Source: Streptomyces sp. NBC_00249
GTDB taxonomy: Bacteria > Actinomycetota > Actinomycetes > Streptomycetales > Streptomycetaceae
Direction: 5' to 3'
Length of the DNA: 64,000 nucleotides
Assembly (NCBI RefSeq): GCF_026342355.1
Contig: NZ_JAPEMV010000010.1
Location: 124,001 to 188,000 of the forward strand
Shown here: in pieces, positions 56,805 to 64,000 of the stretch
Layout: every line of letters begins with the position of its first letter
Numbering within the stretch: the first letter of the stretch is position 1
Program-made: the position numbers and the translations under genes
The notes under the pieces: model-generated
What the model was told of the DNA's origin: nothing
The model's database searches: none
What the model saw: the letters and a program-made list of their open reading frames with translations, nothing else

Positions 56805-57689
56805 CTAAGCGTGCCGGGACCGTTCCTGCTCGTCCGCGACCCCGCCCGCGCCCACAAGTCCCTTGGAGACACCGGCCAGTCGCGGCTCGAACCGCCGCAT
56901 CTCGCGCTGTCCGACCGTCGCGATGATCCCGGGCAGGTAGCCCCGTACGCCCTGCATGCCGCGCAGCCACCACTGCGCGTACACGTGCGGGGAGCGCCGC
57001 TCGATGCCGGCGACGATCCGGTCGACGGCCGGGCCCAGCGGGTAGGTGCGGTTCGCGGGCCACGGCAGGCGCCCGCGCAGCTCGCGCATGACGTCGTTCT
57101 GGTCGGCGCCGCGCACCATGTCGGTGTCGGTCCAGGAGAGGTAGCCGACGCCCACCCGCACGCCCTTGTGGCCGACCTCGGCGCGCAGGCAGTGCGCGAA
57201 GGCCTCGACCCCGGACTTGGAGGCGCAGTAGGCGCTCATCATCGGCGCCGGGGTGATCGCGGCGAGCGAGGCGATCTGGAGGAAGTAGCCGCGGCTCTCC
57301 GCCAGGACGGGCAGGAAGGCGCGGGCGGTGACGGCCCCGCCGATGAGGTTGACCTCGATCACCCGGCGCCAGGCCTCGGGGTCGGAGTCCTCGAAGGGTC
57401 CGCCGGCGGCGACGCCCGCGTTGGCGACGACGATGTCCACCTTGCCGAAGCGCTGCTTGACCTCCTGCGCCACCTTGGCCATCGCCTCGTGGTCGGTGAC
57501 GTCGGCGTGCCAGTGGGCGCTGTCGGTGTGCAGCCGCTCGGAGACCTCCTTGAGGGCGTCGGGTTCCAGGCCGACGAGGGCCACCCGGGCACCGCGCGCC
57601 GAGAGCTTGCGGGCGAGCAGCTCGCCCACCCCGCGGGCGGCTCCGGTGACGACGGCGACCTGGCCTTCCAGACTCCTGCGAGCGCTCAC
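56805..57689 (-). CDS. short-chain dehydrogenase/reductase
   Basis: The 294-residue classical SDR has the NAD(P) motif VVTGAARGVGELLARKLSARG, NAGVAAGG, the catalytic Ser in IASLAAITPA and Tyr/Lys in YCASKSGVEAF. GTG at 57689 overlaps the upstream hydrolase stop by 4 bases. It is the third gene of the BVMO operon and could oxidise the alcohol released by ester hydrolysis or supply the ketone substrate. Cofactor preference is unclear. Confidence 0.9.
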   Translation of the reverse strand: MSARRSLEGQVAVVTGAARGVGELLARKLSARGARVALVGLEPDALKEVSERLHTDSAHWHADVTDHEAMAKVAQEVKQRFGKVDIVVANAGVAAGGPFEDSDPEAWRRVIEVNLIGGAVTARAFLPVLAESRGYFLQIASLAAITPAPMMSAYCASKSGVEAFAHCLRAEVGHKGVRVGVGYLSWTDTDMVRGADQNDVMRELRGRLPWPANRTYPLGPAVDRIVAGIERRSPHVYAQWWLRGMQGVRGYLPGIIATVGQREMRRFEPRLAGVSKGLVGAGGVADEQERSRHA

Positions 57690-58627
57690 GGCGTCTTCTC
57701 CTTCTCGGGGGCGGGGAGGCGGTGCGGGCCGGCGAATCGTTCCACCAGTTCCCGGACGGCGCCGGTGACGGCCTCCGGGGCCTCGACGGGGGTCATGTGT
57801 CCCGCGCCGGTGAGCTCGGTCAGCCCGACGCAGTGCGGCAGGGCGGCGGCGATCCGGCGGGCGTGCGTGATCGGGGTGAGCCGGTCGGCGCGGCCGCCGA
57901 TGACGGCGGTGGGCACCGTCAGCCCGGCCAGTTCGGCGTCCAGGTCGAGCCCGGCCAGTACCTGGGACCAGGCGTGGCGCACCCCGGCCGGGCAGGCGTG
58001 CACGATGCGGGCGCAGGCCTCCACCCGGTCCGGCGCGGAGCCGGCGGCCATGGTGGCGTACTTGAGCACCGCCCGGGCGGCGGGCGTGACGGGCCCGAGC
58101 GGGCCGCGGGCGCCGAGCACCACCCTGGTCGTACGGGTCCGCGCGCGCCCGGCGGGCAGCGGCAGCACGGTCGCCTCCTCGACGAGGCGCGAGCTGCCGG
58201 TGCTGCACAGCAGGGCGGCCGCGGCGTGCTCGGCGAACTCGGGGCGTCCGGCGGCGGCCATCACCGTCATGCCGCCCATGGAGTGCCCGGCGACGACGGC
58301 CCGCTCGCCGGGGGCGAGGGTGGCCTTCAGTACCGCGACGAGGTCGTCGGCGAGGGCGGTGGTGCTGTAGGCGGTGGCCGCGGGGCTGCGGCCGTGGCCG
58401 CGCTGGTCGTAGGCGACGACCCGGTGGTCGGCGGCCAGGTCCCGTATCTGCGCGGCCCAGAAGGCGGTGGAGCAGGTCCAGCCGTGGGAGAGGACCACGG
58501 CCGGGGCCCCTTCGGGTCCGTGCACCTCGACGTGCAGCCGGGACCCGTCGGCGGAGACGGCGGTCAGTTCGCGGTCGGCGGCCGGGGGTGCCCAGCGTCC
58601 GGCGGTGACGTGCGCGGGCCGCGTCAC
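57686..58627 (-). CDS. alpha/beta hydrolase in the BVMO operon
   Basis: The 313-residue hydrolase has VVLSHGWTCSTAFW (oxyanion region), the nucleophile elbow VVAGHSMGGMTV, an acidic residue in VIGGRADRLTP and the His in LTGAGHMTPVEAP. GTG at 58627 overlaps the BVMO stop by 4 bases, and its own stop overlaps the SDR start. Co-translation with a Baeyer-Villiger enzyme suggests it hydrolyses the ester that enzyme makes. Confidence 0.92.
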   Translation of the reverse strand: MTRPAHVTAGRWAPPAADRELTAVSADGSRLHVEVHGPEGAPAVVLSHGWTCSTAFWAAQIRDLAADHRVVAYDQRGHGRSPAATAYSTTALADDLVAVLKATLAPGERAVVAGHSMGGMTVMAAAGRPEFAEHAAAALLCSTGSSRLVEEATVLPLPAGRARTRTTRVVLGARGPLGPVTPAARAVLKYATMAAGSAPDRVEACARIVHACPAGVRHAWSQVLAGLDLDAELAGLTVPTAVIGGRADRLTPITHARRIAAALPHCVGLTELTGAGHMTPVEAPEAVTGAVRELVERFAGPHRLPAPEKEKTP

Positions 58628-60207
58628 GCGGCGCCCTCCTCGGCGACGGCCGCGGCCCGGCGGGCCTTCGCGGCGGCGGGGGCCGGGGCGGCTGCGACCG
58701 CCGTACGGACCCGGTCCCGGACGCGTACCACCTCGTACTCGGACAGGTCGACGGTCCGCGTCTCCTTGCGGAACTCGCCCGTCGTGCCCGGCCAGACGGT
58801 GGTGTTGCGGCCCGAGGAGTCCAGGTACCAGCTGGTGCAGCCGCCGGTGTTCCACACGGTCCGCTCCATGCGGGCCTGGACGCGCCGGTTCCACTGGTTC
58901 ACGGCGGAGGGCCGGGCGGCGAGCGCGGTCCGCCCGCCCAAGACGCCCAGCTGGCGCATGTAGTCGGCCATGTAGTTCAGCTGGGACTCGATCATCAGGA
59001 TCATCGAGCTGTTCCCGAGCCCGGTGTTCGGGCCGATGATCGTCATCCAGTTCGGGAAGCCCGCCGCGGTGGCCCCGCGCAGCGCCTGCATCCCGCCCTT
59101 CCAGGCGTCCGCGAGGGTCTGGCCGTCCGCGCCGACCACCCGGTCGGCGATCGGCATGTCCGTGACGTGGAAGCCGGTGCCGAAGACGATCGCGTCGACC
59201 TCGGTCTCGGTCCCGTCGGCTGCGACCAGCACCGAGCCCCGGACCTCCTTCAGCCCGGAGGCCACCAGGTCCACGTCGGGCCGGGCCAGCGCCGGGTAGT
59301 ACTCGCTCGACAGCAGGATCCGCTTGCAGCCGATCCGGTACGAGGGCGTCAGCTTCGCCCGCAGCTGCGGGTCCTTGATCGAGCGCGCCATGTTGGCCTT
59401 GGCCAGCGACTCGATCAGCCCGAGCTGGTTCGGCCGCTTGGTGAAGGCGCTGACCTGGAGCTCGCGGATCCCCCACAGCAGCCCGCGCCGGGCCGCCCGG
59501 GTGAAGGGGAGCTGGCGGTGCAGCCAGCGCTCGACGGCGCTGATGGCGCGGTCGGTGCGGGGCATGACCCACGGCGGGGTGCGCTGGAAGAGGGTGAGGC
59601 GCTCCACCTCGGGGGCGATGGCGGGCACGATCTGGATGGCGGAGGCGCCCGTACCGATCATCGCGACGCGCTTGCCGCGCAGGTCGTAGTCGTGGTCCCA
59701 GCGCGCGGAGTGGAAGACCTTGCCGGGGAACTCGGTGAGTCCCGGGATCTCGGGCATCTTCGGGTCGGACAGCGGCCCGGTGGCGGAGACGACCACGTCG
59801 GCGGTGAGGTCTCCGGCAGAGGTCTCGATCTCCCAGCGCAGCTCGTCCGCGTCCCAGCGCATCATCCGGACCTCGTGGTTCAGCCGGATGTGGCGGCGCA
59901 GCCCGAAGGTGTCGGCGACGTGCTCCAAATACTCCCGGATGGCCGGCTGCCCGGAGAAGGTGCGGGGCCAGTCCGGGTTCGGTGCGAAGGAGAAGGAGTA
60001 CAGGTGGGAGGGCACGTCGCAGGCGCACCCGGGGTAGCTGTTGTCGCGCCAGGTGCCGCCGACCGAGTCGGCCCGTTCCAGTACGACGAAGTCGGTGATC
60101 CCCTCGCGCCGCAGCCGTACGGCCGCCCCGAGCCCGCCGAACCCGGACCCGATCACCGCCACCCGCACGTGCTCGCGCCCTCGCTCGCGCTCGTCCATGC
60201 CGCCCAT
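58624..60207 (-). CDS. Baeyer-Villiger type flavin monooxygenase
   Basis: The 527-residue flavoprotein has the FAD motif VAVIGSGFGGLGAAV, the NADPH motif VAMIGTGASAIQIV, and the fingerprint FPGKVFHSARWDHD (FxGxxxHxxxW-D/P) of BVMOs. Other conserved blocks are SVGGTWRDNSYPGCACDVPSH and GPNTGLG. It converts ketones to esters or lactones with O2 and NADPH. The C-terminal end is Ala/Arg-rich. It leads the three-gene operon and is divergent from a MerR regulator. The substrate is unknown. Confidence 0.93.
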   Translation of the reverse strand: MGGMDERERGREHVRVAVIGSGFGGLGAAVRLRREGITDFVVLERADSVGGTWRDNSYPGCACDVPSHLYSFSFAPNPDWPRTFSGQPAIREYLEHVADTFGLRRHIRLNHEVRMMRWDADELRWEIETSAGDLTADVVVSATGPLSDPKMPEIPGLTEFPGKVFHSARWDHDYDLRGKRVAMIGTGASAIQIVPAIAPEVERLTLFQRTPPWVMPRTDRAISAVERWLHRQLPFTRAARRGLLWGIRELQVSAFTKRPNQLGLIESLAKANMARSIKDPQLRAKLTPSYRIGCKRILLSSEYYPALARPDVDLVASGLKEVRGSVLVAADGTETEVDAIVFGTGFHVTDMPIADRVVGADGQTLADAWKGGMQALRGATAAGFPNWMTIIGPNTGLGNSSMILMIESQLNYMADYMRQLGVLGGRTALAARPSAVNQWNRRVQARMERTVWNTGGCTSWYLDSSGRNTTVWPGTTGEFRKETRTVDLSEYEVVRVRDRVRTAVAAAPAPAAAKARRAAAVAEEGAA

Positions 60208-60309
60208 GCCCGCCGCCTTCCGCTCCCGCAGTCAGTCCCAGCCACACATACACCGCAACACAACCCTGCCAGCAATCACTGGCACAATCGGGAGAGTAGA
60301 GCAGCACCG

Positions 60310-60321
60310 TACCCATGGGTA
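60310..60321. promoter_or_regulatory. palindrome in the BVMO/merR intergenic region
   Basis: TACCCATGGGTA is a perfect 12-bp palindrome between the divergent BVMO and merR genes. It is a candidate MerR-type operator. Confidence 0.5.
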
Positions 60322-60404
60322 GGGGTCGCGCCCGGAAAGTTACTGCGGGTACGCCCTAGGCTGCCGGTGTGGTGGAGATCCGGACGACCGAGGCGGGGGA
60401 CACA

Positions 60405-61076
60405 GTGCGCGAGTACCGGACGGAGGAACTGGCCGAGGCGGCCGGCATCCCCGTACGCACCCTGCGCTTCTACCGCGAGCGCAAGCTCCTCCCGCCGCCG
60501 CGCCGCGAGGGCCGCATCGCCTGGTACGACGAACACCACCTCGCCCGGCTGCGCACCATCGCCGCCCTCCTGGAACGCGGCCACACCCTCGGCGGCATCG
60601 CCGAACTGACCGCCGCCTTCGAGAACGGCCGCGACGTGGGCCAGCTCGGGGAGCTGCTCGGCATCGGCTGGTCCGAGGAGACCCCCGTACGCCTGACCCC
60701 CGAGGCCCTCGCCGACTTCTTCGAGGGGGAGGTCACCCCGGAGAACCTGGCGGCCTCCCTGGACCTCGGCTACATAGCCACCGACGGCGACGCGATCGTG
60801 CACGTCAGCCGCCGCCTGCTGGAGGTCTCCTCGGCGCTGGTCCGCGAGGGCGTACCGCTCGCGGCGGTGCTGGAGACGGGCCGCCGGGTCCGCGAGCACG
60901 CGGACGCGCTGGCAGCCCTGTTCTCCGAGCTTCTCTCCACCCACCTGCCCGGCTCCGAGGACGCCCTCGCACGGCTGCGGCCGTTGGCGAAGAGCGTGGT
61001 CGAGGCGGAGCTCACCATGGCGATGGACCGCCTCCACCAGCGGCCCCAGGAGCCGTCTCAGACCCCGAACTCGTAG
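60405..61076 (+). CDS. MerR family regulator opposite the BVMO operon
   Basis: The roughly 223-residue protein has the winged-helix REYRTEELAEAAGIPVRTLRFYRERKLLPPP with YDEHHLARLRTIAALLERGHTLGGIAEL. A C-terminal part follows, without Cys-rich metal motifs. The short GTG at 60405 is favoured by a GGGGG site; GTG at 60369 adds 12 residues. It likely activates or represses the BVMO-hydrolase-SDR operon in response to its substrate. It overlaps the convergent xthA by 19 bases. Confidence 0.9.
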   Translation: MREYRTEELAEAAGIPVRTLRFYRERKLLPPPRREGRIAWYDEHHLARLRTIAALLERGHTLGGIAELTAAFENGRDVGQLGELLGIGWSEETPVRLTPEALADFFEGEVTPENLAASLDLGYIATDGDAIVHVSRRLLEVSSALVREGVPLAAVLETGRRVREHADALAALFSELLSTHLPGSEDALARLRPLAKSVVEAELTMAMDRLHQRPQEPSQTPNS

Positions 61077-61861
61077 GCGACGGTCACGGGCGCGTGGTCC
61101 GACCACCGCTCGGGGTGCGTCTCGGCCCGCTCCACGAACGCCTTGACGGCCTTCGCGGCCAGCCCCGGGGTCGCGACCTGGAGGTCGATGCGCCAGCCGG
61201 CGTCGTTGTCGAAGGCCCGGCCCCGGTAGGACCACCAGGAGTACGGCCCCTCGGTGTCCGGGTGCAGGGCCCGCACCACGTCCACGTAACCGGCGCCGTC
61301 GTACACGTCACCCAGCCACTCCCGCTCCTCGGGGAGGAAGCCGGCGTTCTTCCGGTTGGTCTTCCAGTTCTTCAGGTCGGCTTCCCGGTGGCAGATGTTC
61401 CAGTCACCGCACACCACGACCTCCCGCCCGTCGGCGGCGGCCCGCGCCTTCAGCTCCTTCAGGTAGCCGAGGAACTCCCCCATGAACCGGTACTTCTCGT
61501 CCTGCTTCTCGGTGCCCGCCTCGCCGGACGGCAGGTACAGGCTCGCCACGGTCACACCGGGCAGATCGATCTCCACGTACCGCCCGGACGTGTCGAACTC
61601 GTCACTCCCGAAGCCGACCTGCACCCGCTCGGGCGCCCGGCGCGAGTACAGCGCGACCCCGGCCCGCCCCTTGGCGGCGGCCGGCGCGAACACGGTGTGC
61701 CAGCCCTCGGGCTCCCGGGCCTCCGCCGGAATCTGCACTTCCTCGGCCCGCACCTCCTGGAGGCACACGACGTCGGCGTCGGATCCCGCCAGCCACTCCA
61801 CGAAGCCCTTCTTCGCGGCGGCGCGGATCCCATTCACGTTCACGGAGGTCACGGTCAGCAT
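61058..61861 (-). CDS. xthA: exodeoxyribonuclease III
   Basis: The 267-residue AP endonuclease/exonuclease shows VTSVNVNGIRAAAKKGFVEW, VVCLQEVRA (metal Glu), VVCGDWNICHREADLKN and RIDLQVAT with WSDHAPV (catalytic Asp-His). It removes 3' blocks and cuts at AP sites in base-excision repair. ATG at 61861. It is divergent from the acetyltransferase gene by 38 bases. Confidence 0.96.
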   Translation of the reverse strand: MLTVTSVNVNGIRAAAKKGFVEWLAGSDADVVCLQEVRAEEVQIPAEAREPEGWHTVFAPAAAKGRAGVALYSRRAPERVQVGFGSDEFDTSGRYVEIDLPGVTVASLYLPSGEAGTEKQDEKYRFMGEFLGYLKELKARAAADGREVVVCGDWNICHREADLKNWKTNRKNAGFLPEEREWLGDVYDGAGYVDVVRALHPDTEGPYSWWSYRGRAFDNDAGWRIDLQVATPGLAAKAVKAFVERAETHPERWSDHAPVTVAYEFGV

Positions 61862-61899
61862 CCCAGCACCATAGCGGGAGGGTTCCGTACGATATTCAA

Positions 61900-62394
61900 A
61901 TGTCTCACGGTATAAACCTCAGCGCCGTGCCGTACGACCATCCGGACGCGGTCAAGCTGGAGGACCAGGTCCAGGTCGAGTACCAGCAGCGCTACGACGG
62001 CGAGGGCGACGCCACCTACCTCGACCCGGCGATGTTCGTCCCGCCGCACGGGCTCTACCTCCTGGCGTACGACGCCACGGGCTCGGCCGTCGCCAGCGGC
62101 GGCTGGCGCCGCCAGGACCGCAACGACGAGGGCTACTCGGACGGCGACGCCGAACTGAAGCGCATGTACGTCGTCCCCGAGGCGCGCGGCCTGGGCCTGG
62201 CCCGCCGCATCCTGGCCGAACTGGAAGCCGACGCCCGCGCGGCCGGTCGCACCCGGATGGTCCTCGAAACGGGCGACCAGCAGCCGGAGGCGATCGCCCT
62301 CTACCTCTCCTCGGGCTACACCCTGTCCGAAAAATTCGGCCACTACCGCTTCCACGACTCCAGCCGCTGCATGACCAAGCCGCTTCCTTTTTGA
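61900..62394 (+). CDS. GNAT family N-acetyltransferase
   Basis: The 164-residue GNAT enzyme has ELKRMYVVPEARGLGLARRILAELEADARAAG, the R/Q-x-x-G-x-G/A acetyl-CoA loop, and YLSSGYTLSEKFGHYRF at the end. The acceptor is unknown. ATG at 61900. The TGA stop lies in the TTTTTGACGCG that begins a degenerate copy of the intergenic repeat. Confidence 0.9.
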   Translation: MSHGINLSAVPYDHPDAVKLEDQVQVEYQQRYDGEGDATYLDPAMFVPPHGLYLLAYDATGSAVASGGWRRQDRNDEGYSDGDAELKRMYVVPEARGLGLARRILAELEADARAAGRTRMVLETGDQQPEAIALYLSSGYTLSEKFGHYRFHDSSRCMTKPLPF

Positions 62395-62435
62395 CGCGAC
62401 CCTCGCGCCGCTCAGCGCTGGCGCGCTGCCGCTCC

Positions 62436-62638
62436 TTGACGCGCCGCTCGCACGGCTCGGCCGCGAGCGGCCTTACCGGCTTCGCGCCGCTGCGCCGGCC
62501 TCCGGCCGTCGGTGGCGGGGCGGGACCGGTTCTGGTGGCCGCTGCCCGTCTGTCGTCTGCGGACCGTTGCCGCTGCGCGGGGCGGGGTCCCCTACCCGCC
62601 CTTCCACCGTTCCCGCCTCAAACGCCGGCGGGGCTGGA
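62436..62638 (+). repeat. stop-associated intergenic repeat (copy after the GNAT gene)
   Basis: It begins TTGACGCGCCGCTCGCACGG and follows 44705-44883 almost base for base to CCACCGTTCCC. It then continues into CCTCAAACGCCGGCGGGG. A shorter degenerate start of the same element sits at 62390-62435, at the GNAT stop. Confidence 0.9.
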
Positions 62639-62674
62639 GGTGCCCTCCGGGCACCCCAGACACCACCTGACCAC

Positions 62675-62720
62675 GGGCCTGGGCCTGGGCCTGGGCCTGG
62701 GCCTGGGCCTGGGCCTGGGC
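62675..62720. repeat. GGGCCT hexanucleotide repeat
   Basis: Seven perfect GGGCCT units plus GGGC. It is a simple-sequence tract outside genes, unusual in a streptomycete core region. Confidence 0.95.
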
Positions 62721-62753
62721 AGCAAAGCTGCACACGAACGGCGACCCCGCCCG

Positions 62754-63090
62754 ATCCAGCCCCGCCGGCGATTGAGGCGCGGGGGCCCGGGGGCTGGCCC
62801 CCGGCAACCCACCCGCACACGAACGGCGACGCCGGCCAAAATCCAGCCCCGCCGGCGATTGAGGCGCGGGGGTCCGGGGGCCGGCCCCCGGCAGCGCACC
62901 CGCACCCGAACAACCACGCCGCCACATCCAGCCCCGCCGGCGATTGAGGCGCAGGGGTCCAGGGGCCGGCCCCCGGCAACCCACCCGCACCCGAACAACC
63001 ACGCCGCCACATCCAGCCCCGCCGGCGATTGAGGCGCAGGGGTCCGGGGGCCGGCCCCCGGCGACGCACCCGCACCCGAGCGGCAGCGCT
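62754..63090. repeat. four tandem copies of an 85-bp GC-rich repeat
   Basis: Copies start with ATCCAGCCCCGCCGGCG at 62754, 62841, 62926 and 63011 (87, 85 and 85 bases apart). Each holds GATTGAGGCGC and a GGGGGCCGGCCCCCGG-type stem. Single copies, or their reverse complement, occur at 0.8 and 45.0 kb. Confidence 0.92.
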
Positions 63091-63099
63091 GCGGCGGGG

Positions 63100-64000
63100 T
63101 CAGGCGGTCGGCAGCCAGGTCGGGGTGTCGGTGCCCCAGCGGGACGGGGTCCGGTCCCAGTCGCCCAGCGGCCCGGCCGCGTACCGCAGGGCCCCGTACC
63201 CCGAGGACGTGACCTCCCGCAGCCACGGCTCCGCCGTGTACCCGGGCTCCGCGGCCCCCGCCGCGGGGACTTCCCGGACCAGCCACGACGCCGTCCCGGC
63301 CAGGGAGAACCGCAGGCTCCGCCCACCCCCCTCCGCGAGCGCCCTCAGCACCCCCGCCGCCACCAGGTACCCCGTCCCGTGGTCCAGCGCCTGCGCGGGC
63401 AGCACCCCGGGCCGCCCGTCCGGGGAGCCGCACGCCGCAGCGATCCCGTACCCCGCCTGTACGAGGGAGTCGAACCCCCGCCGCCCCGCCCACGGCCCGC
63501 GCCACCCCCACGCGCACAGTTCCGCGACCACCAGTCCGGGCCACCGTGCGAGCAGTTCCTCCGCGCCCAGCCCGAAGCGTTCCAGCGCCCCCGGCCGGTA
63601 TCCCGAGACCACCACGTCGGCCCCGTCGAGGAGCCTCTCCAGTACCGCCCGGTCCTCCGCGTCGGCGAGGTCCAGCAGCGCCGAGCGCTTCCCGAAGCCG
63701 GTGTCGGCGTACGCGTCGTCGGACTCCGGCAGTCCGGGCGTGTCGATGCGGAGCACGTCCGCTCCGAGCGCGCCGAGCGTCCGCGTGGCGACGGGTCCGG
63801 CGATGACGCGGGTCAGGTCCAGGACCCGTACCCCGGCGGCGGGCAGCGCCGCCGGGCCGAGCGGCCGGCCGCGCCCGGGTCCCCGTACGGTCTCCACCAG
63901 CGGCTGCGGCTCCCCGTACCCGGGCGCCACGGCGACGGCGAGCCCGCCCTCGGCGTACACGCGTTCCTGCGCCTCGGCCGCGCCCAGCCGCCCGAGGGCC
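63100..64000 (-). CDS. CaiB/BaiF family CoA-transferase, 5' end beyond the window
   Basis: The frame is open to the window edge, so the start is outside. Visible are VRVLDLTRVIAGPVATRTLGALGADVLRID, DLADAEDRAVLERLLDGADVVVSGYRPGALERFGLG and ALDHGTGYLVAAGVLRAL, all class III CoA-transferase motifs. It moves CoA between organic acids; the substrate is unknown. About 300 residues are present of a family usually near 400, though some members are longer. It ends 10 bases past the tandem repeats. Confidence 0.88.
   Translation of the reverse strand, partial: ALGRLGAAEAQERVYAEGGLAVAVAPGYGEPQPLVETVRGPGRGRPLGPAALPAAGVRVLDLTRVIAGPVATRTLGALGADVLRIDTPGLPESDDAYADTGFGKRSALLDLADAEDRAVLERLLDGADVVVSGYRPGALERFGLGAEELLARWPGLVVAELCAWGWRGPWAGRRGFDSLVQAGYGIAAACGSPDGRPGVLPAQALDHGTGYLVAAGVLRALAEGGGRSLRFSLAGTASWLVREVPAAGAAEPGYTAEPWLREVTSSGYGALRYAAGPLGDWDRTPSRWGTDTPTWLPTA

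Noticed and set aside
62675..63090. Possible CRISPR array because of tandem units
   Set aside because: The 85-base units are nearly identical throughout, with no unique spacers and no cas genes.

Overview
The window is high-GC actinobacterial chromosome, almost certainly Streptomyces. Many genes start with GTG, coding density is high, and it carries an SsgA-like sporulation protein, coiled-coil DivIVA-type and Rpf proteins, Pro-rich membrane proteins and GC-rich intergenic repeats. Most of it is conserved core: glmU-prs-rplY-pth, ppc, galE, tatD-rpfB-ksgA-ispE, rsmI/pmt, a penicillin-binding protein, ssgE and cbiMQO. No rRNA, CRISPR array or biosynthetic gene cluster was seen. One tRNA-Gln lies at 8.5 kb.

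Region by region: 0-1.3 kb holds a truncated alpha/beta hydrolase and a 770-base repeat-rich gap. 1.3-7.1 kb holds a DivIVA-like coiled-coil protein and a divergent cluster of SUKH-family genes. Two minus-strand genes fuse toxin-like domains (a WHH nuclease; a deaminase) to SUKH domains (SUKH-1; SUKH-4). A plus-strand pair is a free-standing deaminase next to a SUKH-3 protein. This is the most distinctive block. 7.1-12.8 kb is a histidine kinase, tRNA-Gln, glmU, prs, rplY and pth. 12.8-22.5 kb is ppc, a fatty-acid desaturase with its TetR gene and duplicated operator, a VOC protein, a tam-like methyltransferase, a MarR regulator, two LuxR-type regulators and galE. 22.6-31.4 kb has two tandem PQQ-propeller membrane proteins, an ABC-F ATPase, an acyltransferase, ispE and ksgA.

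Two mobile insertions interrupt conserved gene order. A solo TnpB-like gene (31.4-33.4 kb) sits between ksgA and rpfB. An island (39.8-42.9 kb) between pmt and the penicillin-binding protein holds a second, divergent TnpB-like gene, a small HTH protein and a broken DDE transposase. 43-50 kb then resumes core content: PBP, YbaK, serine hydrolase, a cobalt/nickel ECF transporter behind a Nur-box-like site, and ssgE.

50-64 kb holds a TetR-MMPL exporter unit, a tricorn protease, a short gene of 58 codons, a Baeyer-Villiger monooxygenase-hydrolase-SDR operon opposite a MerR regulator, exonuclease III, an acetyltransferase, a repeat-rich 700-base gap and a truncated CoA-transferase. Related GC-rich intergenic repeats recur at about 0.7, 29.5, 44.7 and 62.4-63.1 kb. 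In three cases the stop codon of the upstream gene lies at or inside the repeat boundary.
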